Assembly (NCBI GenBank): GCA_015178975.1 | Contig: WHVD01000207.1 | Span: 62,001 to 126,000, forward strand | Direction of reading: 5' to 3' | Source of the DNA: Hysterangium stoloniferum | Taxonomy: Eukaryota > Basidiomycota > Agaricomycetes > Hysterangiales > Hysterangiaceae | Length of the DNA: 64,000 bases | Shown: positions 1-10,284 of the stretch, one piece after another | Numbering within the stretch: position 1 is the first letter of the stretch | Layout of the letters: every line of letters begins with the position of its first letter | Notes under the pieces: generated by a model | What the model saw: the letters and a program-made list of their open reading frames with translations, nothing else | The model's database searches: none | Told to the model about the DNA's origin: nothing | Program-made: the position numbers and the translations under genes

Positions 1-190
1 CAAAGAAAGAGGAAATGGTACATGCACCAGCTGGATGGAAGAGAGAAGAGGTCAATTAGAGGAGGACAGAGACAGAAGGAAATGGTACACACACTGGCTG
101 GAGGAAAGAGAGAGGAGGCAGATTAGCACAGGATGGAGGGAGAAGGAAAGAGTACATGCATCACCTGGAGGAAAGAGAGAGGGTGCACTG
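1..190. repeat. Degenerate tandem repeat, unit about 50-72 bp (array part 1)
   Basis: Purine-rich units recur with the recognisable pieces ggaaatggtacac, ctggaggaaagagagagg and a middle part like gaggaggac. The same unit fills 2615-3157 and 3787-4250. Units differ in length and sequence, so the array is old. No gene is visible; open frames through it are a by-product of the repeat. Confidence 0.75.
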
Positions 191-214
191 TGAATGGGAG
201 TGGGTGCACAGTGG

Positions 215-480
215 TGGATGGGTGCGGGTGGATGGGTGTGCAGTGGATGGGTGCAGGTGTGCAGTGGATGGGTGCAGGTGTGCGATGGATGGGTGCACAG
301 TGGATGGGTGTGCCGTGGATGGGTGCATGGTGGATGGGTGCATGGTGGATGGGTGCGCGGTGGATGGGTGCACAGTGGATGGGTGCACAGTGGATGGGAG
401 TGGGTGCACAGTGGATGGGCGTGCGGTGGATAGGTGCGTGGATGGGTGCGTCATGGATGGGTGCACCGTGGGATGGGTGC
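215..480. repeat. 15-bp minisatellite
   Basis: About 17 imperfect copies of tggatgggtgcacag lie head to tail, with occasional insertions such as gtgcaggtg. The period is a multiple of three, so several frames stay open on both strands. I regard these as non-coding. Confidence 0.9.
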
Positions 481-748
481 GCTGAATAAGGAGGTGACTA
501 AGCTGATGGTACCTTTTACCTGCCTTTTACGGCCCTCACAGTGCCTAAAAACACCCACGGACCCACCATGCTCCTTTCACTTATTGGACAAGCCTGGGAA
601 CCCTTGCTACACTGTGGGGCGGTCACTTGGTGACCTGCCCCACAACCTTGCTGTGGGCTCCGGCTTGTTGGGGGGCGAAGCCCCCCAAACCCCCCTGCAT
701 CGACAACTCTTAAGTATTTCTGAGGCCCATTGTTCTAAAAGGGAAGCT
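481..748. other. Spacer with two adjacent GC-rich hairpins
   Basis: No gene is recognised. Positions 613-644 form a near-perfect inverted repeat (TGTGGGGC-GGTCAC against its complement with one bulged T). Positions 668-688 form a perfect 9-bp stem, TTGGGGGGC, with a GAA loop. A similar G-run/C-run hairpin occurs at 34902-34920. Confidence 0.6.
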
Positions 749-1066
749 GTTAGAATGGAAAGTCATGTTAGAATGGAAAGTCATGTTAGAATGGAAAGTC
801 ATGTTAGAATGGAAAGTCATGTTAGAATGGAAAGTCATGTTAGAATGGAAAGTCTTGTTAGAATGGAAAGTTGTGTTAGAACGGAAAGTTGTGTTAGAAC
901 AGAAAGTTGTGTTAGAACGGAAAGTTGTGTTAGAACGGAAAGTTGTGTTAGAACGGAAAGTTGTGTTAGAACGGAAAGTTGTGTTAGAACGGAAAGTTGT
1001 GTTAGAACGGAAAGTCACTTTAGAATGGAAAGTCACTTTAGAACGGAAAGTCACATTAGACGGAAA
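749..1066. repeat. 18-bp tandem array a
   Basis: About 17-18 copies of gttagaatggaaagtcat run without gaps. The left half has the tgg/cat variant and the right half the cgg/tgt variant, so the array expanded as two variant blocks. Open frames exist on both strands because the 18-bp unit lacks stops; no coding is inferred. Confidence 0.92.
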
Positions 1067-1190
1067 GTGTTATAAAGGAAACACCCATTACAAAGGAAAT
1101 ACCCATTACAAAGGAAGGAAACAACAAAGGAAGGAAACAACAAAGGAAGGAAACAACGGTTACAAAGAAAACACCAGTTACAAAAGAAAT
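1067..1190. repeat. Transition zone of short degenerate repeats
   Basis: Three copies of an acaaaggaaggaaacaa-like unit and scattered cacccattacaaagg units join arrays a and b. Nothing else is seen here. Confidence 0.6.
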
Positions 1191-1975
1191 CAACAGTTAC
1201 AAAGGAATCAAGGGTTACAAAGGAATCAAGGGTTACAAAGGAATCAAGGGTTACAAAGGAATCAAGGGTTACAAAGGAATCAAGGGTTACAAAGGAATCA
1301 AGGGTTACAAAGGAATCAAGGGTTACAAAGGAATCAAGGGTTACAAAGGAATCAAGGGTTACAAAGGAATCAAGGGTTACAAAGGAATCAAGGGTTACAA
1401 AGGAATCAAGGGTTACAAAGGAATCAAGGGTTACAAAGGAATCAAGGGTTACAAAGGAATCAAGGGTTACAAAGGAATCAAGGGTTACAAAGGAATCAAG
1501 GGTTACAAAGGAATCAAGGGTTACAAAGGAATCAAGGGTTACAAAGGAATCAAGGGTTACAAAGGAATCAAGGGTTACAAAGGAATCAAGGGTTACAAAG
1601 GAATCAAGGGTTACAAAGGAATCAAGGGTTACAAAGGAATCAAGGGTTACAAAGGAATCAAGGGTTACAAAGGAATCAAGGGTTACAAAGGAATCAAGGG
1701 TTACAAAGGAATCAAGGGTTACAAAGGAATCAAGGGTTACAAAGGAATCAAGGGTTACAAAGGAATCAAGGGTTACAAAGGAATCAACGGCTACAAAGGA
1801 ATCAAGGGTTACAAAGGAATCAATGGTTACAAAGGAATCAACGGTTACAAAGGAATCAATGGTTACAAAGGAATCAACGGTTACAAAGGAATCAAAAGTT
1901 ACAAAGGAATCAACGGTTACAAAGGAATCAATGGTTACAAAGGGAACAACTGTTACAAAAGGGAACAACCATTAC
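1191..1975. repeat. 18-bp tandem array b
   Basis: About 42 copies of ggttacaaaggaatcaag lie head to tail; roughly the first 33 are identical and the last 9 carry point changes. The homogeneous block suggests recent expansion or gene conversion. The frames that would give a hexapeptide repeat on the plus strand and another on the minus strand follow from the period and are not evidence of a protein. Confidence 0.95.
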
Positions 1976-2033
1976 ATAACTTTTAAGTATATCTGGGGCT
2001 TTGCTGTTTTAGAACTAAAGGCATTTAAAGAAC

Positions 2034-2228
2034 GGAAAGTGTTCTAAGAACGGAAAGTGTTCTAAGGACGGAAAGTGTTCTAAGAACGGAAAGTGTTCTA
2101 AGAACGGAAAGTGTTCTAAGAACGGAAAGTGTTCTAAGAACGGAAAGTGTTCTAAGAACGGAAAGTGTTCTAAGAACGGAAAGTGTTCTAAGAATGGAAA
2201 GTGTTCTAAGAACAGACAGTATTCTATG
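2034..2228. repeat. 18-bp tandem array c
   Basis: About 11 copies of gttctaagaacggaaagt. The core agaacggaaagt is shared with array a, so the two arrays are related, and the period equals that of array b. Confidence 0.92.
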
Positions 2229-2249
2229 AATGGAAAACTTTACAAAAGG

Positions 2250-2435
2250 AAACATCAGTCACAAATGGAAGCCACAGCCACAAAAGGAAACAATGGTTAC
2301 AAAAAGAAACAACAGTTACAAAAGGAAACAATGGTTACAAAGGAGACAATGGTTACAAAAGGAAACAACAGTTACACAGGAAACAATGGTTACAAAAGGA
2401 GACAATGGTTACAAAAGGAAAGAGTGGTTAAACTG
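2250..2435. repeat. Degenerate ggttacaaaaggaaacaa repeat
   Basis: About ten imperfect units resembling array b are present, with altered length (18-20 bp) and many substitutions. It looks like an aged relative of array b. It is followed at 2455-2610 by AT-rich low-complexity DNA made of ttatttt-like words, where I see no gene. Confidence 0.75.
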
Positions 2436-2614
2436 ACTCTCAACTGCAAGTAATTACTGTGGTCACTCAATTTATTTATTTTGATTTAATGTATTTTATT
2501 TTGATTTATTGAATTTTATTTTATTTTATTGGTTTTCATTTCATTTCATTTTATTTTTAAACATTTTATATTCATTTATTATATTTAATTTGAATTATTC
2601 TGATTTTATTGAGG

Positions 2615-3157
2615 CCGATCAGAGGGGGACGGAGGAAGAAGGAAACAGTACACACAGCAGCTGGACAAAGAGAGAAGGAAATAGTACACACACCACCTGG
2701 AGGAAAGAGAGGGCTGGTCAGAGGAGGATGGTGGAAGAAGGAAATGGTAGACATACTGTAAGAAAGAGAGAGTAGGCCAATCAGAGGAACATGCACTGGC
2801 TGGAGGAAAGAGAATGGAGGTGAATCAGGGCAGGATGAAGAGAGAAGGAAAGGGTACACAAACCACCTGGAGGGAAGAGAGAGGGCCGATCAGAGCAGGA
2901 TGGAGAGAGAAGGAAATAGTACATGCACTTGCTGGAAGAAAGAGAGAGGGGGCCAATCAGAGCAGGATGGAGGGAGGAGGAAAGGGGACACACACCTCCT
3001 GGAGAAAAGAGAGAGGAGGATGAAGGGAGAAGGAAACGGTAGACGCAGTGGCTGGAGGAAAGAGAGAGGAGGCCGATCAGAGGACAAAGAGAGAAGGAAA
3101 CGGTACACACACCTCCTGGAGGAAAGAGAGAGGACAGGAAATGGTACATGCACCGGC
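2615..3157. repeat. Degenerate tandem repeat, unit about 50-72 bp (array part 2)
   Basis: The same repeat family as 1-190, about eight units. The array is interrupted at 3158 by a solo LTR and resumes at 3787 in register with a 5-bp duplication of ccggc, which belongs to the repeat unit. Confidence 0.85.
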
Positions 3158-3786
3158 TGTGAGAGGTATGGCAAAATACACTCAGGAAATATAGTCGGAT
3201 GAGCTCCTACTATATCTCCTTTATTATTTCTATTTTCTCTCTTTTATTATATCTATAATTAGTTCGACGACCTATGTATGCAGTACATCGACTCTTGTGG
3301 GCGCACACGCAGACTTATGTATTCTAGCGCCCGTAGTTTAGAACTCAGACACTTTTTACACCGCAACCACGACTTACCCAGACACCCATTATAGTGTCCT
3401 GTAAGTTGTGATTGGTGTATCGTCTCGACTGTCACAGATGGGCTTTAGCTATCTACTCTATCAGAGTTTCGAACTGTACCAGTCGAAACTCAATCTTTAT
3501 CTCAACTTGTGTGGACCACATCCACGCTACTCTATTATTCAACTCTCTAGTACTCTACTTTACTCTCGAGTAGTCGTTCAGAATCGCACTTGACAGTCGA
3601 TTCTACTTATTCGTTTTAGCTCTCTACCTTATTCTAGATAGCTACTTCCTTCTACCGTATTGAACTAAGTAGTCAATACACGTTCACTCTGTATTAGACT
3701 TCAACAGTCAATACATCTTAGTGTCATACCTAAATGGTCGATATTCTTCGTATATAGAACGGTTAGAACTTCCACTACTCTTCACA
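3158..3786 (+). mobile_element. Solo LTR (629 bp) inside the tandem repeat
   Basis: The segment begins TGTGAGAGG and ends CTCTTCACA, giving TGTGA/TCACA termini. It is flanked on both sides by ccggc (3153-3157 and 3787-3791), a 5-bp target-site duplication. Its sequence is unlike the purine-rich repeat around it and no coding capacity is visible. The orientation is arbitrary because the ends are symmetrical. I do not recognise the family; it is not the family of the other LTRs in the window. Confidence 0.8.
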
Positions 3787-4250
3787 CCGGCTGGAGGAAA
3801 GAGAGAGGAGGCCAATTAGAGGAGGACGAAGAGAGAAGGAAATGGTACACGCACCTCCTGGACAAAAGAGAGAGGAGGCCAATCAGAGGAGGACAAAGGG
3901 AGAAAGAAACGGTACACCCACCAGCTGGAGGAAAGAGAGGGGGCGAATTAGAGGGGGATGAAGAGAGAAGGAAACGGTACACACACCTCCTGGAGGAAAG
4001 AGAGAGGAGGCCGATCAGAGGAGGATGAAGGGAGGAGGAAACAGTACATGCACTGGCTGGAGGAAAGAGAGAGGAGGACAGAGGGAGAAGGAGCAGTACA
4101 CGCACTGGCTGGAGGAAAGACAGAGGAGGACAAAGGGAGAAGGAGCAGTACATGCACTGGCTGGAGGAAAGAGAGGGGGCCGATCAGAAGAGGACACAGA
4201 GAGAGAGGGAAATGGAACATGCACCGGCTGGAGGAAAGAGGAGGCAAATC
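3787..4250. repeat. Degenerate tandem repeat, unit about 50-72 bp (array part 3)
   Basis: Continuation of the array beyond the solo LTR, about seven units with the same ctggaggaaagagagagg core. It ends where the retroelement debris begins. Confidence 0.85.
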
Positions 4251-4252
4251 AG

Positions 4253-4326
4253 TGCAAACAATATAAATATATATACTTTAGTGGACAAATAACTTTTAAA
4301 GTTTTGGGGTATCCTCCAAAATAGAC
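4253..4326. repeat. Segment shared with 37410-37475
   Basis: About 65 bp (gcaaacaatat..., tatatacttta..., cttttaaagttttggg..., tatcctcc) recur with few differences at 37410-37475, just beyond the 3' end of a Tc1-like transposase. Here the segment abuts the truncated 5' edge of a Ty3 RT. It may be a terminal fragment of a DNA transposon or another dispersed repeat. Confidence 0.55.
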
Positions 4327-6017
4327 CTTAAACATGCCTATCATTTGGTCTGAATTGCCAAAGGTGACAAATGGAAGACTGCTTTCTCTACCCACTATGG
4401 ATCCTTTGAATAATTGATTATGCCTTTCAGCCTTACCAACACTCCTTCCACTTTTCAACATTTTGTTAATGATATATTTTCTGACATGCTGGATGCATGT
4501 GTTATAGTCTATTTGGATGACATTTTGGTATTTTCTGAGAATCCCACTCTTCATGATGAGCAGGTCTGCAAATTTTTCCAAAGATTCTGAAAAAATGGTC
4601 TTTTCGCTAACAGTAAAAAATGCTATTTTGACATGGATTCTATTGAATATTTAGGTTTCATTATCAGACCTGATGGGCTCTGCATAGATGAAACTAAGGT
4701 TCAAGTTATCTGCAATTGGCCTGAACCACCGATAGTCAAGGATATCCACTCATTTTTAGGTTCCACAAATTGCTACCATTGATTTATTTGGAACTATTTG
4801 GATATTACAATACTGCTCACTCACCTTACCCATAAATCTCAACCATGGGTTTTTGATGACAAATGCCACTCCACTTTTCAGATGTTAAACAATGCCTTCA
4901 CTTCCACTCCAATTCTTTCTCATTGGAAACCTGATGTTCTGATTATTGTGGAAACCAATGCTTCCAACTATGCAATTGCCACAATTCTTTCTATTCAAAA
5001 TTCTTATGGTGAAATTCATCCAGTCACATTTCTTTCTCGAACACTTTCAGTTTTCAAACTCAATTATGATGTTCATGATATGGAACTTTTGGCAATCTTC
5101 AAGGCTTTCAAACATTGGCAACACTACCTCAAAGGTTTCACAACTCCCATTGACATCATTACCGATCACAAAAATATTGAATATTTTTCAACTACTAAAC
5201 TTTTGACCTGACGGCAAGCCCATTGGTCTGAATTTCTCTCCATCTTCAACATGATTATCCATTTCCAACCTGGATGTCTTGGTGGAAAATTAGATGCCAT
5301 GACTCAATAATGGGATGTCTATCCTAAAGAGGGGGAAAGTAACTATGCCATTGTTAATCTGCACAACATGAAACCAGTTTTTACAACACAGCAACTTTCT
5401 GCATCTATCCAAGTGACTTCTCTCTACCATCCAATTATGCATAGCATTATAATTATGGACATTGAGCAATTACATTAAGACATCCTTTCTGCACTTACTT
5501 CCAATCCGGCTCTCAAGTCACACCTAAAGGTTCCTGATGATCCTGATCAACCCCAGTGGTCCCAAGACTCTCAAGGTTTCGTCTGTCTCAATGGATGTAT
5601 CTACATATGTTCCAGATTCTGACAATCTCTGACTCCATGTACTTCAGTACAAACATGATCATCCAATCTCCAGACATTATGGCATTAATAATACTCTTGG
5701 TTTAATCTGAAGGGAATATTCTTGGCCCAACCTCTGAGATTTTGTAACCCAGTTCTGTAAGTCATGCACCACTTGCTTATGTTCTACAGTAAATCCCAGA
5801 GACATAAGCTGTACAGCCTTCTCAAGCAACTCCTGATACCAGAAAAACCCTGGAGCTCAATTTCCATGGATTTTATCAAACAACTCCCAACTTCTGAAGG
5901 CTTTACATCCATTCTAGTTGTTGTAGACCAATTCTCAAAACAAGGAATTTTTATACCCACTCATGATACAATCACATCCTTGCAATTAGTGGAATTTTTC
6001 ATCATTCATGTATTTTC

Positions 6018-7037
6018 TGTCAGGAACCGGAAAACCCACCAGACCTCCGGGCTCCCGGACCCCATCCTACATGCTCCCAACCCTCTATATTGTATAGTTA
6101 AGCTGGAGTTCCCACTGGAGCCCACATGTCAACTTGTTTATGCTGTATGCACCCCACCCTATCTGCACCCAACTCCCTATACCCACTATCGGACAACCTG
6201 CCAGGACCCAGACTCTGCCTTATATGCACCCGACGCAATGTACGGAACCTAACATACAGTCACAACTGGAGTTCCCGCTGGGACCCCTGTCTGACACACC
6301 TGTCTGCACCTAACCCTCTGTGTCTCATGCACCAGTCCTCAGACTCCGCTGGACCCCCTGCACATCCAACCTGTCTATACCCAACATTGTCTCATGCACC
6401 AAGTCCCCAGACTCCTCCCGGACTCCCAGAGCCCTCTAACTGAGCCCCGCTCCAGTTATGGTCTAATGACCTGTCATGTTTCGTACCCTGCTCCCATTCC
6501 GTTCCATCCCTAATACCTAGTTTGGTATTTACTTGTTTTGTTTTATGTTTAATAGTTCTGCCCCTCATTAATACCAGATTTGGTATTATTACATTTCACA
6601 GTCTATATATAAGTCTCCTATATTTATGTACTTAGAATCCAGTTTGAATCTCGAACAAGTTACACCCTCGAACTAGTTACACCCTGAATATGTCCTGATC
6701 CAGTCTCTACTCTCTTGTCTGTCTGCACACTCAATTCCCAGAACTCCCATGGGAACTCCGGAATCTACATCTTCCTGTATGCATTCTGTCAGCTCAAAAT
6801 ATGGACACCTGAATGAGTGTACAAGGGCACAGCCTATAAGCTGAAGCCAAGTCCATCTCATCAGTACCATACCTTCTGGTAATTATTTTGATACCACACT
6901 CCCTTGTACTAATATCCCCAGAAACTCCCCCAGACTTATTACCCAGGGACTCCATGGGACATTTCCCAGAAAAGAGGTGTTCGGAATGATTACCAGAAAA
7001 TCCATGGGACTTCCAGATCTTTGTTCAGAACTTAACA
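6018..7037 (+). mobile_element. Solo LTR (1020 bp) in the integrase of the old Ty3 copy
   Basis: It begins TGTCAGGAACC and ends CTTAACA. It is flanked by ttttc on both sides (6013-6017 and 7038-7042), and removing it restores the integrase reading across the TTTTC site. The shared LTR box reads CATAAGCTGAAGCC-like at 6825-6854, which sets the orientation as plus. A degraded relative lies at 26793-27184 on the minus strand. Confidence 0.9.
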
Positions 7038-7781
7038 TTTTCCAAACATGGTGTTCCATCTCACATAACTTCCGATCGAGGTTCCAAGTTCATTTCCCAT
7101 TTTTTCAAGGCCCTCAGAAAAGCTCTTGATATGAAATTACACTTCACTTCAGGATATCATCCAGAAGGTGACAGACAAATAGAACATGTCAACCAAACTC
7201 TGGAACAATACCTCCATATTTACTGCAACTACCAACAGGACAACTGGCAATCCCTTCTTCTGCTCATGGAATTTGCTTACAATAACTCTCCAAATGCAAC
7301 TACCAGCATCTCTCCCTTCTTTGCCAATAAAGGATATAATCCTAATCTCACAGTATGTATATCCCAAACAAGATTTGGCATCTGCCCATGCTCAAGAATT
7401 TATTACTGATCTCAAGGAGTTACATCAAGAACTTCAGAAAGCTATTTCTTCCACTCAGGAACATTATCAACACTCTGTGGATAAAAACAGAATCCCACCT
7501 CCTAACTTCAAAATTGGAGACCAGGTGTTTGTAAAAGCTTAATTCTTCCAAACTACCCAACCTTCCAAAAAACTTGCTGAGAAATTCTTAGGTCCTTTCG
7601 AGATTATAGCACAAGCCGGTTCACTTTCCTGGACTCTCTGACTTCCCAAAAGTATGTGAGCAGTTCACCCCATTTTCCACATTTCCATGTTAGAACCTTG
7701 TGTTCCTAACAACATCCTGGAACATATTCAACCTCCACCTCCTCCAGTCATCATTGATGGAGAACCTGAATTTGAAGTTTC

Positions 7782-8622
7782 TGTTAGGATACACACACAG
7801 GCCAGGTCTCCGGAGAAACCCGCGGGATATCCAGTAGGACTTGGCTTCAGCTTATAGGCTGCACCCTCGCTAGATCGTGTTGTCCAATTTCAAACGAATG
7901 GACGGGAATCCCGGGGAGCCCGGGCAGGGTTCGTGGGTCGTAGGTCATAAGTCGGGGGTCATGAGTCGTGAGTCGGAGGTCGTGGGTCATGAGTCGAGTT
8001 GGTTGAGGGAGATAGATGCGCCGGAGCCCGTGGGCTCCGACTAGTGCGAGCAATGTGAATCAAGTAAGGTTTTAGAGTGGAAAATGTAATTAGATTACTG
8101 GGGGGAATCTAAGCTAATTTTCTGACTGGATTGTATGTACAACATCTGCCAGTTTATATAGACCATGGAGTGAATGACATACCAAATCCAGTAATGGCGA
8201 AACGAAACTAACAAAAACATGAAACGGGAATAGTAAACACCAAATTGGTGTTAGGAACGGAACGGAACGGAGCGGAGTCCAAATCATGACAAAGCATAAC
8301 CCATAATGGGAAATGGAGCAGGAGTGGAGTCCTAAATCGTGACAGGTCATTTGACTAAAATGGGAACGGGGCTCGATTAGAGCGGTGACGGGATTCTGAG
8401 TGGGGTCTGGTGACTGATGCATGGGACGAAGACAGACATAGACAGAGATGGAGTCCGGGGGAAGTCTGGTGACTGATATGTGTCGTAATGAGGTCGAACG
8501 TAACGAGTCTTGACGTGACGGAGTCTGGGCGGGAAATCCTATAAACAGACGATTGGTGCTTGTAGCACGTGAGGGCATACGGGTTAGTGCCCGGAGTCCG
8601 GCGGGATTGTCCAGTCGTAACA
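7782..8622 (-). mobile_element. Solo LTR (841 bp) in the chromodomain of the old Ty3 copy
   Basis: On the plus strand it begins TGTTAGGATAC and ends GTCGTAACA, flanked by gtttc at 7777-7781 and 8623-8627. The shared LTR box on the complementary strand (about 7839-7872) gives a minus orientation. It is rich in CpG while the surrounding Ty3 copy is CpG-poor, so it arrived after most of the host copy's decay or escaped it. Confidence 0.9.
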
Positions 8623-8922
8623 GTTTCTGAGATTATGGATTCTAAAATTGACAATCACCAACATACTTGTAAACTGATTTATTTAGTCAAATGGGCAGGC
8701 TATGAAGGTACTGATGAGGAAACTTCATGGATATTGGCCACAGAACTTGGCCATGCTATGGAAATTGTTACTGACTTCCACACTGCCTATCCTAGTAAAC
8801 CTGGACCTTTATCATCACTCTGATTCTTCTATCCTTCCTGTTCTGTTTTATGACACTTCTGATCCCACACTCTTTCATGCTGAAAAACAATTTTTGTGCA
8901 AGTTTTAAAAATAAAGATACAA

Positions 8923-10096
8923 TTAATGAAGTGTTTCCAGTACCCCAAATCCTTCCTCCATTCCATTTGCAATCTCTGCACTCTCCACCATTTCCTGCAC
9001 TTCCCCATCTTCATTTTCTGGCCTTCCTCCCAACACCCACCTTTTCCCAACAATATCTGCAATGGATCATTCAGCTCATCTTTCTCTTTATCAGCATACC
9101 TTTTGGAAACTGCAATAATACCAATGCTGACAATTACCCTTTCCAGGAACTCGTTTTGTTTCCAGAAGTTCTGATTCAATGCCTGGAAACTTTCTCTTGG
9201 ATGTCATTATGGTGCTCTAACATTTCCTGAACCTTCATCAACTCCATTCCAATAAACACCATCATATTGATGGTATCTCTGAGGAGTCCAATGCTGGTAT
9301 CATTGTCCATATTTGGCACTTCAGTTTCTGCAGTCTTGGCTGTTCCTGAGGTTTCCACAACTGCCACTTTTTCCACCTTCTCAATTTTTTCTACCTTTTG
9401 AGCCTTTTTGCCTTTTGGAGTCTGCTTCACAGCAAGAGTGCATGGAATTTTGTTTACTGTGCAAGGGAAACAAGTTTGGCCCCATTTTATGTACCTTCTG
9501 TCTCCAAAAAGTAATGCCCCAGCTTGCACATTGCTGACATGGAATCTCATGGGCAGTTTCCATCCATTCCAGAGCCCTGGTCTTTTGTTTCCATTTTGGA
9601 AATTAGTCATATTCTGGATCTTTTACAAAATTACTTACCTTTGGACTTGAAGGCCCAGCCTCTTCCTCCTCATCTACCTCATTGGCTTTCCACTGTTGAC
9701 TACCATTATCAGAGATACATGGAACATTACTGGCTCACTTACTTTTCCATCCCGCTTCTCTTTCAACCACTGTTCTTCCACCTCAGCATCCTGCTGCTTC
9801 CTCTCTGCCTCTTCCCATAACCTCTGATCTTCCATCATCTTCTGCAAAACATTCCTTCCTTTTTTCCACCACTTCCTTCTCCACCTTAATCCACTCCAAC
9901 TCACATTTTTCCACCTCTTCTGCCTCTTTCAATTCCCACATCAACTCTCTCTCCTCCTCCTCCTGTTTTCACTTTAACTCTTCCATCCTCTGTTGTTTAT
10001 GTTGAAGTTCTTCAACTTTCGACATTTTGGCAAGCTTGGCAATTTTAGCATCTGAATCTTCTGGAGTGGTGGCAAACAAAGGTAACAAATTGACAT
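8923..10096 (-). pseudogene. Convergent accessory gene of the old family A Ty3 copy (decayed)
   Basis: Antisense to pol and ending about 100 bp beyond the pol stop, this is a decayed homologue of the gene at 60099-61241. Matching parts are the ATGTC start (10094-10096), an E/K-rich coiled-coil exon (about 9870-10030), a cysteine cluster (about 9435-9540) and a C-terminus in which WVL..., VQEMVESAEIA and GFGVLETL match the younger copy. The third cysteine has become phenylalanine and frameshifts divide the exon. An in-frame TGA in exon 1 is at the same codon as in the younger copy. Function is unknown; as it stands the copy is dead. Confidence 0.75.
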
Positions 10097-10144
10097 GCAA
10101 GTCGTGGTTAAAGAAAGAAAATCATTATTTTGAATATTTGGAAG

Positions 10145-10152
10145 TTTTTATA
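10145..10152 (-). promoter_or_regulatory. TATA box of the convergent accessory gene (old copy)
   Basis: TATAAAAA on the minus strand lies 56 bp before the ATG. The same octamer is found 56 and 57 bp before the ATG in the other two copies. Confidence 0.6.
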
Positions 10153-10274
10153 CTCAGATCAGCAGCCAAAACTCTCCACTTCCAAATTTGCATAATTTCA
10201 TAACAAATAATGCATACTGTAACTGATGGTTCAACACTCAGCACCTAATTGCCTCTATGGGACTTTGGCCTAAC

Positions 10275-10284
10275 AGGGGGGTAC
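10275..10284 (+). promoter_or_regulatory. Polypurine tract of the old Ty3 copy
   Basis: AGGGGGGTAC immediately precedes the 3' LTR start TGTTATGACC. The identical tract precedes the LTR of the other family A copy at 59914 (minus strand), so it is the likely plus-strand primer. Confidence 0.75.

Larger units (their letters stand above)
4327..8823 (+). pseudogene. Ty3/Gypsy chromovirus pol remnant (family A, old copy)
   Basis: Reverse transcriptase, RNase H, integrase and chromodomain are readable in order but broken by many stops. It starts abruptly inside RT at the DLKHAYHLV motif, so gag, protease and the 5' LTR are missing. RT keeps YLDD (about 4510-4520); RNase H spans about 4930-5200; the integrase core is split by a solo LTR at 6018-7037, and the chromodomain is split by another at 7782-8622. 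Compared with the copy at 61330-64000, most CG dinucleotides have become TG or CA, for example in the codons around YLDD. It is non-functional. The decay is consistent with cytosine methylation and deamination or a CpG-type RIP. Confidence 0.9.

Noticed and set aside
133-489. Several overlapping open frames over the 15-bp minisatellite
   Set aside because: They are explained by the repeat period; residue composition is just the repeated unit.
765-1979. Long open frames on both strands through the 18-bp arrays
   Set aside because: An 18-bp unit without stops gives open frames automatically; the flanks show no gene structure.
749-2228. CRISPR-like array
   Set aside because: There are no unique spacers between the repeats, and the surrounding genes are eukaryotic with introns.
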